Source: Anastatus disparis (lineage: Eukaryota; Arthropoda; Insecta; Hymenoptera; Eupelmidae). Taken from it: a DNA stretch of 64,000 nt. Shown here piece by piece: positions 49,721 to 62,260 of this stretch. Under the pieces are notes generated by a model that saw only the letters and a program-made list of their open reading frames with translations, was not told the origin of the DNA and searched no databases. The stretch is from assembly GCA_017163975.1 (NCBI GenBank), contig JAFFSR010000242.1:4737001-4801000 (forward strand), written 5' to 3'. Within the stretch, counting starts at the first letter, position 1; every line of letters starts with the position of its first letter. A program made the position numbers and the translations under genes.

Positions 49721-52060
49721 GGAACGAAATCTTTGTGGCTGAGAATGTTGATGAAAACATCGTTACCATGAATCTTACCATCTAAACATGATACATAGTC
49801 TATTGAGTCTATCGAAAATGTGACATACAGTATGCAACGGGTTGCACATCTTCCTCTCAACTGAGTATATATGTGTACATGCAAGTAGTATACAATCCGA
49901 GAGTTAGAACAGGGGGTTAAAGCAAGCGAGTCGGGCATTTAACGCGCTGGCTGATTGATGGAAACGTAGTTTCTAGAGTCTGTTTTACGTATATATACGT
50001 ACACATACATATCCATAGCCTAGACTGGGCAATTATACGCGGGGGCTAACATGCACCGTTTCGCTCGTCACATACATCTAACTGCAACCTGGTGGCTCTA
50101 CGTGTATCGGGCTCCTCTTGCATTGCGTATATATACTCGCTTCGTATAACCCAGTAAAATCTCCCTATTCTCTCTTACTCTGTCTCTCTTCTAGTTTCCT
50201 ATATTACAATGTTCTATATGTATGCAAGCCAAAACGTTCAGTGTGTGTCCATTGTCCGAGAAATTCATAGTGGATTTAGGGAATCGTTTCGCAAATGTGA
50301 CTCGTCCTATACTCTTCTCCCTTTCCTCTCTCTCTCTCTCTCTCTTGCTTTCTCTTTTCTCGATAAATACGTCATATAGAGCTCATACGTTTCCAACTGG
50401 ATTTTCCATAGCGCGGCAAAGCGTGGCAGGGGGTTTCGACCCCTTATTAAAGCTATCCTTCATTTGTAATTATCTCTTGGATAGGACACATTGCATTATC
50501 GATGCACAGGACATGTCTCTGCTTTGGATTAATTTTTAAATTATATCTTTTTGGAATGTAATGTTCAATTGTTAGATATACGCGAGTCTGTTAAACATTG
50601 CGAAAGTTTATTTTTTCCTAACGCATTGCAGGAAATTTAATTGTTCATGTTTGTTTTGCGCATGAAAAATGGCAGGAAAAATCGAATTTTACACAATTTA
50701 TTAAAATAATGTTTTGATTTTATATTACACATCGTGAATCATTAAACCTATTAAATTTACAACGTAAACAATATGGATGTAAACATTTTTCTGTTATCTA
50801 TCAATATAAAAATAGTTATAAATGCTTGAATTTAAATTCTATAAATATGTACAAAATTATTTTTAATTATTCTAATCATCGTAGCTCATAAATTTAATTT
50901 TAAATCAAAATTGATAATTTTGATGATGTAGAAAAAAGATACGTTTATAAAAAAATTATAAGTAATATAAATTTTTAAGTAATATCCTACCCTTTTATTA
51001 TTCCAATTGGGATTTTTTTAAGAAAGTAATAAATACGTAATTAAATTTTTTTTATGAATTTCTTACAATTTTCATTTTTAACTAAATTTTTGTATATGGT
51101 ACTCCAGCTAACAGCACAGGTATGATCTATTTTAATCATTTATCAAATATAACGCATATTCAAAATATTCGAAAATATCATATTTTTCTCAATCATTAAT
51201 AGTTTATTCCTACAAAAAAAAAAATGTAAAAAAACTTGAATGTCAAAGCTTTTTATAAAGTATCAACACTACCGAAGCAACTTTAAAGTTATAAACTTTT
51301 AACGATAGCGCAATATAGAGCATAAAATTACGTCCGACTTACGCGCAGTTTACATCCCTAGGATCGGTACGTTTTAAAAAGCTCGGGCAATTGAGCCAAT
51401 AAACATCTTATCGTGAATGACAAACAACATTATCAAGCGCAACTGGGATGGCGCCCATGTAGTACGTTATACGTTGTAAAATAGAAGTTACACTCGCATA
51501 GGATTTCCCAAAGCGTTCGCGCGAGAGCGAGCGAGGCAAGCGCGCGCGTGCCATTTCTAGATTGCTATCTACGAATCTAGAATCATGGGGCTTAACACTA
51601 ACACCAGCCTCGTCGTATGTAGGAACGTATACTCGTAATTCGCGCCCAAACTCTCCCCCTTTTGTGTTGTTACTTGTCTCTCTCTTGCGCTCACTATATT
51701 TCAAGGATACATATATACAGCTTTTGCCCTTCTATCTCTCTCACTCAGATCATGTATATATAAGCCCACAAAGACAAACTAATACACACATACATACGTA
51801 CGTACGCATATACACGTAGAGCAATATACCGTCAAACGGCTCGCCGCCCCTTGATTGCCTCATTGGATCGCATTATGTCCGCGCCATTATCATAATTCAG
51901 GGATTTTTCACGGTTCTCTCTCTATCTCCTTCTCTCTTGCGCACCCACACGTACACGTTTGCTCTATCTCTATTTCGCGCTTATGTGGTTGGTTAAGCTT
52001 GCAATAAACTATATGAAGAGGACGAGAGCAGACGAAGATAGACGGGGAAAAAAGTTTAAA
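49721..52060. other. Two CpG-containing islands around an AT-rich core
   Basis: 49,780-50,550 and 51,300-52,060 are complex and GC-richer, with (CT)n at about 50,328-50,344 and CGCG words at 51,520-51,550. 50,560-51,250 is AT-rich. Frames of 85-105 codons here have fairly even composition but match no family and often open at non-ATG codons. Confidence 0.45.
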
Positions 52061-53510
52061 AAGTTTTTATGATTTTTGAATCAACATTTCGAAATAGCAA
52101 TAAATTTTTAAAAAATGCACTGTTTGTTTTTTGAATGATTTGACTTGACAATAGTTTTTAGTTGAAATAAACTCTATGTGAATAAAAATTTTTTATTTTT
52201 ACAAAATTATAAATTAACAAAATATTTCATCCCACTGAACATTTGATTCTAATAATTATTCAATTTTATAGTTTTGTTTTATGACGCTTTCTATAACATG
52301 TAATTTAATAAAAAATTTTTAAAAGTTTAATCTGGTAAAGTTTCAGATTAAAAATATTTTAAAATTTTTATCGCGTAATCCATAATCAATTAAAAAATAA
52401 TGTAAATATCAGCGATAAAAATACATTGTTTTTCGTAAAGTGTGCCCTCCATCAATATTTATGAATAACATAAATTTATTTTTATGTACATTAAACCAAC
52501 ATTTTAAGGTACATATTCATAAGTTGCTTATCAACGGCCCATCAAAATGCTTGTTCGAACATGAAAATAATAAGATAAAGAACATACGAGAAGCAAAGTC
52601 CAAAATATACACCGAATGAAGAAAAGCAGATTTCGATACTTTGGCTGTAATATCGATCGATCGCTAAAAATTCAATATATAAAACCTGCGTTACACACAT
52701 ATATGCGTATATCTCAGAGCGAATTATGACTTTCTCGCATACACGCACACATATGTATATAAATGTGTACATATATATATATGTATATAAAGTGCGTGTA
52801 ACGCTTGGGGCTTATTCCTGGCGCCCGAAAGGGATAGCCCCTTTTCGATTCATCAATATTCACTTAGCAAGTCGTTATATACCCAAGCACTTGTATAGGC
52901 ACTGTATAGTGTATGTATATATACATACCTATACACGTGAAAAATAAGAAGAGGACTTATGGAAATGAATCCTTTGGTAATTCGCGTGTTCGCTCTCGGA
53001 GTCGTTTGTCATCGATGTTTGAAAATCGTTTCGAATCAATTAACGACTTGCCATTAAAATTATATAGAGATGTACAAGGCTTTTGTGAAAAGGATTTTAT
53101 ATACTTTGGTATTTATTGCCTTAGTGGCGCCTTCGATCAAACGATACGTACAAGAAAAAAAAAATACCAAAAGATATCATGATTATTTAGGTTTATGAAG
53201 CGAAATACTTTTTCATGCAAATTTTGTTTGAGATAATCTAAAAAATTCAATGCTGCGTCAATTTTATAATGAATTTTTAAATATCATTTATGAAATGGTG
53301 AATATGGTACGCATTGAAAAATACTTTATAATAAAGTTAACTAATGTTTTGCTCGTTTAAAGTTGATTCTTTAAAAGTGAAATAACTGATTATTGCAAAT
53401 ACAATATTTTTTCTCATTATTGATACATTCAGAATACTTCCGCTTATTTAGTTCTATTCTCCAATAAAACGGACAACAAAGTTACTCAAACGAGCAGCTT
53501 CCGCTAATTA
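52061..53510. other. AT-rich stretch with a GC-richer patch
   Basis: AT-rich except 52,530-53,150, which contains short TA and CA repeats (52,740-52,795) and mixed sequence. No gene was recognised. Confidence 0.45.
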
Positions 53511-54570
53511 TCAAGAAAAGAAAAAAAAATTCAATTAAAATCATTATCATAAGAAAACACGTATATCTTACATTACGCTCGTTGGAAGACCCGGGAAGAA
53601 AGCAAGATTAAAATGGAGAAAAAAGAAGAGATAGAAAAAAAAAAAATAAAGAAGATCAGAAAATATCGAATACGCTGTTTTCCCCAGGTTTTTAAACGTT
53701 GAAAATGAAGAGAGAGTATTATATACACGCGCATGGGTTACGTTCAGCATATTAGAAGCGATGTGTAAATTGAAGCGAAAACTGTGCTGCTTATATACTC
53801 GTCCTCTCTTTTCTCTTTTCTCTCTTTTCTCGCTCGAGCCTCGGCATTATAATAACCCGGAGAGGGAAGGAAAGTATATATCGGACGTTCTGTTAAAGAC
53901 TTTTCTTCTCTCCTACTCTTTTACCCCCCGTTAATTTATTGATATAATCAGCTCAGCTTTGTTAAACACGCATAATAAGGACGTCAGAGGTAAAGGCGAA
54001 GGAATGGAGAGAAGAAGCACGTATACACGAGTACGTTCTCGGATTATTCACGCGCTGCTGGTAAAGCAACCTTAATTAGACTTCGCGACGTCACGTTAAA
54101 GTGTCCAATGCATTCTTCTTCTTCTTCCTCCTCTTTTTATTCCTTTCTATTTTCATATTATTATTGTTTTCATAAATAATGGCTATGTGTCGCAATAACG
54201 TCGACAATTTTAACTCTTGTCTTTTTGATCTTTGCTCTGCAATTAAAAGCGCTCCTTATTGTGTCGCAATATTTATTTTTTTTTCATCTTTCTCGTTATC
54301 TTGAGAGACGATGATATTCGGCTGCTCGGCCAAGTGAAAGAAAAAGAGAAATTTTCGAATGAGAGGGGCATCCTTAAATGCTTGAATTAATTCTACTGAA
54401 TGTATATATGTGCTTGTGTAATGTAATCAGTCATGTATTTGTTTAAGAATCGAAGATAAAAGGGAACCCTGTCAATTAGGAATATTGCAAGAGGATTTAT
54501 GTGATGTGAAATTTGAACGATTAAACGAGTACGTATAATACATTCTCGACGAGATGCTGAGAAAGGTTTC
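53511..54570. other. GA/CT-rich, CpG-containing island
   Basis: Purine-rich at 53,580-53,660, CT-rich at 53,800-53,835, CTT triplets at about 54,116-54,130. No coding evidence. Confidence 0.45.
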
Positions 54571-56080
54571 TAATTATGTAACGTTAATTACTTGGTTTTA
54601 TTAAATATATAGTAATATATTAAGATTAACATAGAATTTATATAATTAAATAAATTTACATTGTCAATTTTTCAAATATACAATTAAATTTTAAAAAACA
54701 ATTAATCACAACAAAATTAGAGATGTGTAGTAATTAAAAAAAAATATTTAATCATATTAGAAATGAGACAAAAAAGCTCTAAATCAATAGATATTGTAAT
54801 TATATAATTAAATTTTCAAAAATAAATTAACAGATTATAAGACTAAAATGTTTATTTTTTTTAAAATTTACGTTAAACAAACAGTGGGTAACATAAACAC
54901 TCATAAAACTGTCTAAGTGCGAAGTAAGCGCAACAGCAAACAAGCGTACCAAGCCCGAGTGAATTCTTTATTTTTCACCGAGTCCATCGAGCTTCGAAAA
55001 AGAACAGAGAGTAACTGGTTAAAAAAAAAAGAGAAAAAAGTAAAAATAAAGCTTTACCCATCCGTCTCTCTTTTCGCGTTGTTCGTATTCGGCAAAAGAG
55101 ATAGAGAGAGTGAGGGTGGTTTGGAGGTAATCACTTGGTGATGTAGTCCCCTCAATGTTGTGCTGTGCTAAAAAAAAAAATAAAAAGAAAAAAAAACAAG
55201 CAGGAGAAAGCGAGACAAGCCGAAAGTGATTGCGGCAGGAACGAGTGATGTGTGCTACGTTGAATACACGTATATATAGGAATAGTAGGAGAAAGAGGAG
55301 GAGGAGGACTTTTAAAACGACGAACGATGGACAGTTGGAGAAACGAGGATTCCATGAAGGTGTATAGTGAGAGAAAAAGAGGAGCTCTTTTTTGCTGCTG
55401 CAACAAAGTGGACAGTTTGACGACTGTTGCGTCGGGTATTTAAACATATGGATTGTGTCTTTGACGATGTTATTTGGATTTATGAAGTTGTTTCAATGAA
55501 AATATATAGAAGGAAGAGATTACTTAAACTTTTATTTATTTTTATCAAATAACATATCAAAATTTATAAGTTTTATTTAAAAAAAAAAAATTAAAATAAT
55601 TTAATGAATTATATTACAATTATTTGTTGTTTATTTACATACAATTATATACAAACAAAGTCTTTTATTGTTAAATAATTTTTAATTTATTTACTTATTG
55701 AAACACATCTGTTTTTTGGTAATGACAGAACATAAAAATTATTTATTTTCCACATGCAACCAATTGTATTCTTATGTTCATTATTTGCAGCTGTTATGAT
55801 TTTCAGTAAACATGAAATATGAGAATTTTAATTATTAAAACATCGCTAAAATTTTAATTCTTATAAGACTTTCACGCAAAGTTTTTTTTACTAAAAGTTT
55901 GACTTAAGTCATATTGAATTTTTTGCCTCTAATTTAGTTATAATGATAACTGATGATTTAATTATCTCTAAACAATAGATTAATGATAAAAAAATATTCA
56001 GTTACATTAGTATTATTAAAATAATATTTTCAAAAATTAATATATTAAATAAAAATAATGAAATTCCGTAAAATAAAAGG
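54571..56080. other. AT-rich flanks around a purine-rich island
   Basis: 54,890-55,460 is purine-rich on the plus strand with CpG and GGA triplets (about 55,294-55,310). Both flanks are AT-rich. The 142-codon minus-strand frame over it is Phe/Leu/Ser-rich low complexity. Confidence 0.45.
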
Positions 56081-56813
56081 AAAAGAAATGTATGTCTCGA
56101 ACGAGAAAAAAAAAGAAATTTCTATATGTGTAGCAGTATTAGACAAAGCTATAGATAAACGTTTCTGTTTCTAGTTCGGCGAGTGAATCTCTCTGATGGT
56201 GTTTCGACCGCACACAAAGTGCGAGTATTAAAGCGATTGACTGGCGGACATGGCAAGCCCAGGGTCCGGTAACACGTGTAACGTACTACCGCCATGTATC
56301 TCTTCTTGCACGCCTCGTGTTTATGGCCATGCTCTCTCTGTCTGTCTGTATGTGCAGTTGCTGCTGCTGCTTTAGCTTGCTGCAAGCACTGGACACTGTC
56401 GCTTTACGTATACGTACAAGCAGCATTTAACCTTTCCATCTCTCTCGTTTTCTCTTTTTATTTCTTTCTCTTTCTGACGATTTGCCACATCTGCGCAAGC
56501 AGCCCTCGTTTTATACCAGCCCCTCTTGTAGCATCGAAATATATCCGTTTTTTTTTTGTTTTTTTTTTCTCGGTGCTTGCGTCAAACGCTTTTAGATGTG
56601 TTTTTTTTTACATTTTACGCCCTTTCGTTAATGTATATAAGTACAATAGCGATGGTTAAATCTTGAAAGACTGAGGTGGAATTACATTTGCGAAAGTTCA
56701 GTTTATGTTATATTAAATACAGATATACGGAATAAAAATTATCATTTTTTTCGAAATTTATTTTTTTTATTTTAAATGTGAAAATTGAATTGAACTTAAT
56801 TAACGAATAAATA
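56081..56813. other. CpG-containing island and AT-rich end
   Basis: 56,150-56,640 is complex with a TGC/GCT triplet run at about 56,358-56,372 and T-rich tracts at 56,550-56,610. The 121-codon frame (56,294-56,659) is Leu/Phe/Cys/Ser-rich and unrecognised. The last 170 bases are AT-rich. Confidence 0.45.
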
Positions 56814-56971
56814 CTCTGGTAGAAATGTGACCATAGAAAATGGTGTATCTAAAAATTTGAGGTTATTGGTAATAATAATGCCAAAAAAATGGCCATAAAA
56901 TGTTAAAAAATGCGTTTCCATTTCTACTGGTCATAAAATGGTAATACACAGCGTTTCAATTTCTATCAGGG
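56814..56971. mobile_element. 158-bp TA-flanked MITE
   Basis: Begins CTCTGGTAGAAATG and ends CAATTTCTATCAGGG, giving 15-bp imperfect terminal inverted repeats with TA on both sides. The 3' terminal motif GCGTTTC-ATTTCTA occurs twice (from 56,912 and from 56,951), so the right end is tandemly duplicated with about 39-bp spacing. The interior carries CCATAGAAAATGG and GGCCATAAAATG words. No coding capacity. TA flanks and short repeats fit a Tc1/mariner-type MITE; the family is not identified. Confidence 0.75.
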
Positions 56972-57230
56972 TAAAAACTAATAAAAATATATTAAATTAA
57001 AAAATGAAAATGGTAATTTTAGGGAAATAAATATATTGTTAACATTTTATTAAAGTTGTATTAAAATTCTTAATTCATTTATAGAACAAAAATTCTTTAA
57101 AATATATATTTAGAAAAAAATACATTTGAATGGAATCAATTTCAATCCTATACTTACTCTCAAAACTAGTATTTTAAAAAAATTTATCCAATCCATAACT
57201 TTAGTAAAATAAATCCAAATTATATCTATA
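56972..57230. other. AT-rich stretch, no features
   Basis: AT-rich; nothing recognised. Confidence 0.5.
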
Positions 57231-57434
57231 GAGGTTTCAGTGGCTCACTTAGTAGAGTGATGGATTCATAATCTCGAGGTCCCGAGTTCGAATCCCGCTC
57301 TCGGCCGATTGATACAAGCACCACTGTACAGCACATGTGCTTTGTTGACAAACACACTGATAACTTCCGTCGCTAATTAGCATTGCAATGATAGCAAAAT
57401 ACAACGACGTAAAATAAAATTAAACAAAAAAAAA
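57231..57434 (+). repeat. tRNA-derived SINE, copy 7
   Basis: Head GAGGTTTCAGTGGCTCACTTAG belongs to the same subgroup as copy 2. B box GAGTTCGAATCCCG; body CAAGCACCACTGTACAGCAC, GTGCTTTGTTGACAAACACA, CTTCCGTCGCTAATTAGC, ACGACGTAAAATAAAATTAA. Its uninterrupted TTTGTTGACAAAC is the undisturbed counterpart of the transposon target in copy 4. Confidence 0.92.
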
Positions 57435-58640
57435 TTTTTAACAGACAGCATTGTGTTTTTTTTTTATTTATTATCATGTCTTACCATAACAATAAAAAAT
57501 AACTTTCTAACTTAAATTTAGCATCATCAGACGAAAGAAACGTAAACAAAAGTATTCATATAATACCTGAATGCACTTTATATCAAACTTCAAAAAAAAA
57601 ACAGATCTCACTCGAAGCTTGAGCTATTAATTTAAATGCCGGGGTAGTTTGGTGCAAACGTAATTTGTCGCAAGCATACACACAGGCTTCATCGTCGGCA
57701 ATGCATGTATATATATATCCATTGAACATTGGAGACATAAAAACGGCGCCTACGTGTATAGCCTGCAGGCTATTTAGTTCTCGTAATACATATATATTCG
57801 GTTGAAAAAAAAAAATACTCTCGCGCATACCATATTTTCTGACGGCGCGAGAGATCGCGCACGGTATTTCGAGAGAGAGCAAATCGTTTCCGCAGAGATC
57901 GTTTTAGCGATCACTGAAAAAATATATATACATGTACGTGTATATATAAAAACTCGCCGATCATGAAATATACGATCGAATCGAAAAAATATATATACAT
58001 AATACCGAAATTTCAAACGTTCGTACAGTTAACTGTGTCATGCGTTCTGTAGAGTTTATAGTGATGCGACAAAAATGCAAATGCGCGATATCGTCCCAGG
58101 ATTTTGACGCATAAATCTTTGCGTTAATATGTGGAAAAAACAGTAGTGGGGATACAATACAATGATATAGACGCAGGGTTAGTTTGAGAAGAGTTAGTGC
58201 GTAAAGAGATAAAACAAAGAAAGGAAGTGTAAGGGGTTCTGAGGATAGAATTTATCAGTAATTTTGAGAAAAAAGTCGTGCAATAATTTTTGGATAAGTT
58301 ATCAATCATAAAGATAAGTTTTGTCTGTGTTTTGATTTTTGAATATTTATTCGTTGTAAAATTTACATAAAATAGTTTATTAAAAAAAACTTGTACAACA
58401 AAAATAATTTTTTAATTTTAACGATAAAATAATTTTTAAATTGAAGTTTAGAAAAATAATGGTTTTAGGACAGTTTAGTATTTTAAACCTGTTTTAATTC
58501 TTTAAAAATTAAAATTTACAATTACAAAACTGAAAATTTTTCGTTAAACGAAATTCATGGTTTAATCATACCATTTACAATTATTATAATAAAATAAAAC
58601 ATATGTGTATTTTTTCAAAATCAAGCTTCTTAGCTCAAGT
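57435..58640. other. AT-rich sequence with a small CpG island
   Basis: 57,640-58,110 is GC/CpG-richer with short TA/CA words and a near-duplicate AAAATATATATACAT at about 57,917 and 57,985. The rest is AT-rich. No gene was recognised. Confidence 0.45.
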
Positions 58641-59800
58641 CATCATTTGTTGCTCGATCATTCCCAGACACTTTGGCCTGTTCAAATGATGCTTTATCCT
58701 AATGTTAAAGAGGCGAACGAATGAAAGGTAAAGAGAAGAAATTAAAGAGACAAGAACCTAAGGGAGAAAGAGGGGAGAAAGGACAGCTTTCAAAGAGAAA
58801 AGAGAATCTAAAAAGAGGACGGGGGCCACGAGGCAGTCGTAAGCGTATACCAAAAGAGAAGCCAAGCGGGAGGGGGCGTGGGGGGGCAAAGGTGGAGGAG
58901 TGGAGGAGAAAGGAGGGTTTTTCGCCGCGATAGATCACGCGGGCGGCAGTGTGCTCCTTCGAAAAACATCCATAAAACGCAGTAGGGCGGACTCGGCGAC
59001 AATAAACTCTACATATAAATCTTGTCCCTGTGACGCTGTGATACGCTGATGGCGAGCACGATAATCTCCGAGAATGCGGGACCCTTTCCCCCCCTCACCC
59101 CTCCTTCTCTACTTTTTTTTTACTCTTCTTTATTCGTCTTTCCTTTTCTTTCTCTCTCTCTTTTGCGCGTTTGTGTTCTCTCTACAATGTCCACGAGGAG
59201 AGCACACACAAACTGCCTTCAACCCCGTTCATCCATCCTAGAGAGAGAGAAACCTTTCTTTCTTTTCGCTAAACGCATCCCGAAATTTGCATCTTCGAAA
59301 TACGAGTTCGGACTGCATAAATTTCTCGGGTCGTTTATAAACTTTCGCGTCCTCTTGTGATTCTCTCTACCTCTCTTTATGTCTATCTTTCTCTCTTTTA
59401 CCTTCCTCTGTTTAACTTTTTTTTTTCCTCTGTATTCTTGACTCTGCGAGGGGTTTTTATTTTTTCTTTAGTCTCTTTAATTCAACTTATATGCGTGTGC
59501 CCTCTCTCAGCCTTTTACATTCTTTGCGGGGTAAAAATATTTTGGTTAGCCGCGCTTTCAATCAGTTCTTTCATCGATTTATTTTTCTTTTTTTTCTTTT
59601 TCTCAAGCATTGCTTAGCAAGCGAGTGTGAACTGATTTATTTCTTGAAAATTCAGGCCTCGATTGAATGAATTTCGGAGCTGGGGGGATATAAGTTTCTT
59701 CTCTTTTTTTTCAACTTCTTTCTTTTAACAAGAATAATTATCGTGCCGGTTATTTATGACTGTTCTCGGTACGAAAAATTCAATAAGTTAATTCATATAT
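58641..59800. other. Strong purine-to-pyrimidine switch island
   Basis: 58,720-58,925 is purine-rich and unusually G-rich; 59,085-59,620 is pyrimidine-rich; the roughly 150 bp between is CpG-rich. The plus-strand frame across the purine tract (58,721-58,933) is Lys/Arg/Gly/Glu-rich. It could be mistaken for a basic nuclear or collagen-like protein but follows from the tract composition. Confidence 0.55.
58868..58886 (+). repeat. G-run cluster, possible G-quadruplex
   Basis: GGG, GGGGG and GGGGGGG are separated by one and three bases, enough for four G-triplets when the last run is split by one base. The site is embedded in a purine-rich tract. Confidence 0.7.
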
Positions 59801-60307
59801 CGATGTGAAAAGATGTTGCCTATTCAGATAACATCTTTTTAAAAGTCGCAAATGAATTTCAGGAATTTCATCGGAATAATGATGATGAATTTTAATGATT
59901 TTTCATCTGTTTATAATAATGTGATTATTCAGAAACTTCAAATTTACGATGATGGTATATAAAAACTATCTCTATTTCTCTGATTTGAAATTTGAAAACT
60001 GATTTTTTTTCGTCGTAAGAATCTGATATTAATATTATGAAAAAGATTAAAATGAAATAAATACTAATTCATTTATTTATTTAAAATATCCTTTATTTTC
60101 CTATAATTAATAATACTGAAGCACCTGTGACTCTTTTAAGTACGTAAATATTAAAATTTTATTGATGATAATTTAATAATATTTATACTGTTTGATTATA
60201 TACTATAAGCACTATTATATGATTCTTCATATTACTAAAAAAATATTAATAAAATAAAAAAAGCAAGACATCAAAAAAAGGTATAATAACAAGCTTATCA
60301 TTATATT
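59801..60307. other. AT-rich stretch, no features
   Basis: AT-rich; nothing recognised. Confidence 0.55.
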
Positions 60308-60493
60308 AATATCTCTTATAGAGATCTTCAGTAGCTCACCATGTAGAGCGGTGTATTTGTAACCCTATCACCCGGGTTCGAATCCTGGTCACATCCAATT
60401 GATTCTTTGATCACAAATACACTAAAAACCTCCGTCACTAATTAACATCATAATGATAACACAATATAAGAAAATTAAAAAAATATCTCTTAT
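60308..60493. repeat. 12-bp target-site duplication around SINE copy 8
   Basis: AATATCTCTTAT at 60,308-60,319 and 60,482-60,493 brackets the SINE exactly. Confidence 0.85.
60320..60481 (+). repeat. tRNA-derived SINE, copy 8, diverged and shortened
   Basis: Head AGAGATCTTCAGTAGCTCACC with B box GGGTTCGAATCCTG. The body lacks about 28 bp (the CACCACTGTACATTACATGTG block) but keeps CACAAATACACTAAAAACCT, CCGTCACTAATTAACATCAT and AATGATAACACAATA. It is the most diverged copy. Its 12-bp flanking repeat AATATCTCTTAT (60,308-60,319 and 60,482-60,493) is nevertheless perfect and not pure A/T simple sequence, which is strong evidence for retroposition. The divergence may mean a separate subfamily rather than great age. 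Confidence 0.87.
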
Positions 60494-61010
60494 GTCTATA
60501 TGTATATATGGCAAACTTAATAGCACCTATAACCATGCACGTATTAAGCTAGAACAATTAATCTCGTTTCCACGCCAACTTAAAATCGAAGTCGTTTAGT
60601 TCCTCTTGCGTACACCTTCGAAAATATATATGTATATATATGTAACCAAGATGTGGGAGAATGGGTGAAGAATTAAAGTCTCAGAATAAGAGAGGAAGAA
60701 GAGGAAGATAGAGAGAGAGAGAAAGCTAAAACGGCTTTTGCTCTTTCGCATTTCTACGTATCTCAAAGTCGTAATTCACGTTGGTGCGCTCTCCCGCGCG
60801 CGCGTTTGTCGCTTCCTAAATGCTTCTAACTCTCGCTCTCTCTCTTCTATTCCTTTTAGCTTTGCTGCTAAGGATATCAAACAATGGCGCGTGAAATTTC
60901 AACTTTGAACCACGCCGCACACTTTGTGTTGTCTTTCGACCCCCCCTTATATATATTCTCGATGCGATGCGATGCGATGCGATACTCAAAGTAGATATAG
61001 ATAAGCAAGC
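60494..61010. other. GA/CT-rich, CpG island
   Basis: GA tract at about 60,710-60,724, CGCGCGCG at 60,796-60,804, CT tract at about 60,836-60,845 and the GATGC tandem at its end. No coding evidence. Confidence 0.45.
60961..60983 (+). repeat. (GATGC)4 pentanucleotide repeat
   Basis: Four perfect GATGC units plus GAT. It is the only clear pentanucleotide array in the window. Confidence 0.95.
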
Positions 61011-62260
61011 TTTTATTTAACGATTTCAATGAAATTTTTTACTTTACTTTTTTTTGCATTTTATTTGATAAATTTTGTTTAGAAATTCATTCCTATACAT
61101 CAGGAGTAAATATTTCGTTAAAATTTATGTTATTTTGAATTTCGTCACTTTAACTTTTTCTTAAAATTTCAGATTTCATTTTTATTCTTATAAACAATTT
61201 CTGATTTCATTTCTTGCATTTGAGAACAAAATTTAATAGTACTCTTCAACTCGAAAATATAAAAAATCTTAAATTAATTAAAATATATCTTGAGCTAAGT
61301 TTCTCGATAATCCAAACGCATCAAATGAAATCACAATCTAACTCTAGCACTAGGTACAATTTCAAAGAATCTCTCGTAGAGAAGTCGTTTATTCGTCGGA
61401 CCGAAAGATTGCTTACTCTAGTCCAAGTGAATAACCTCCCAAAGGGATGTCGAGTTGAACGTTCCAATCCCGTCTACACAATCTCATTGGAAATGTTAAA
61501 AAAAAAAAAAAAACGAAGAAGAAGAAGAAGAAAAGAAAATGAAGAAGGAAAAAAAAACCATAAAATAAGAAGCCTTTAAGACTAGTGAAGTTAACGAAGC
61601 AAAGATCCGTACAAGATATATATTCCTCAGAGGCTATTATATATATATAGAAGCTCTCATGGTAGGATGCAACAGCCTCTCTTCTCGTATATGAACAAGA
61701 CGCAGGTTGACACGTTTAATCGTCGCGCTCAACATCTTAGATCGTCGCGAAATATTATCTCTGTCTCTTTTTCTCCTTATATATATATACATCGTACATT
61801 GACGACGATGTGCACATATAACGTAAATGGCAAGTGTTGCAAGTATATACAGAGGCTCCCGTTAAACATAGAGAGAAGAGAAGAGAAGAGAGAGAGCGAG
61901 AGGAGGTAAAGGAAGGGTATATAGGAGTTGGCTGCCGTTTTCGATAAAGCAAAGATGACACTGATCGTATAGGACGTATAAGCGCTAGGCAAGCTTGCCG
62001 ACTCGTAAAGTGTTTAGTTGAGGGGAAGCTTGATGGCGATGATGGCAACGTAGAAGAGAGAAAGAAAGAGCGTGAGAGAGAGAGAGAGAGAGAGAGTTTG
62101 AAGAAAGGTAGAGAGAAGAGAAAGGTTGTACATGTATATATACATACAAGGAAGGGATGAGTAAATCGCTTCTCTAGTATGTTTTCTACCGTAAATTGCA
62201 GGGAACATGTAAAGTATGTGTGATAATGTACAGAAAGTGTAATTATTTTACTTTGTAATT
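61011..62260. other. AT-rich start, then GA/TA-rich island
   Basis: AT-rich to about 61,300. The 121-codon frame at 61,214-61,579 ends in a GAA triplet tract (61,514-61,530) and shows no domain. 61,600-62,200 holds TA and GA repeats, including (GA)n at 62,074-62,096, in CpG-containing sequence. Confidence 0.45.
62074..62096. repeat. (GA)11 microsatellite
   Basis: Twenty-three bases of uninterrupted GA. Confidence 0.95.

Noticed and set aside
51408..51704. 98-codon minus-strand frame with balanced composition
   Set aside because: Opens at TTG, no recognisable motif, no splice or promoter support; likely chance in a GC-richer island.
58721..58933. Lys/Arg/Gly-rich frame resembling a basic nuclear or collagen-like segment
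   Set aside because: Its composition follows directly from the GA/G-rich tract. The Gly spacing is not a sustained three-residue repeat and no other exon supports it.
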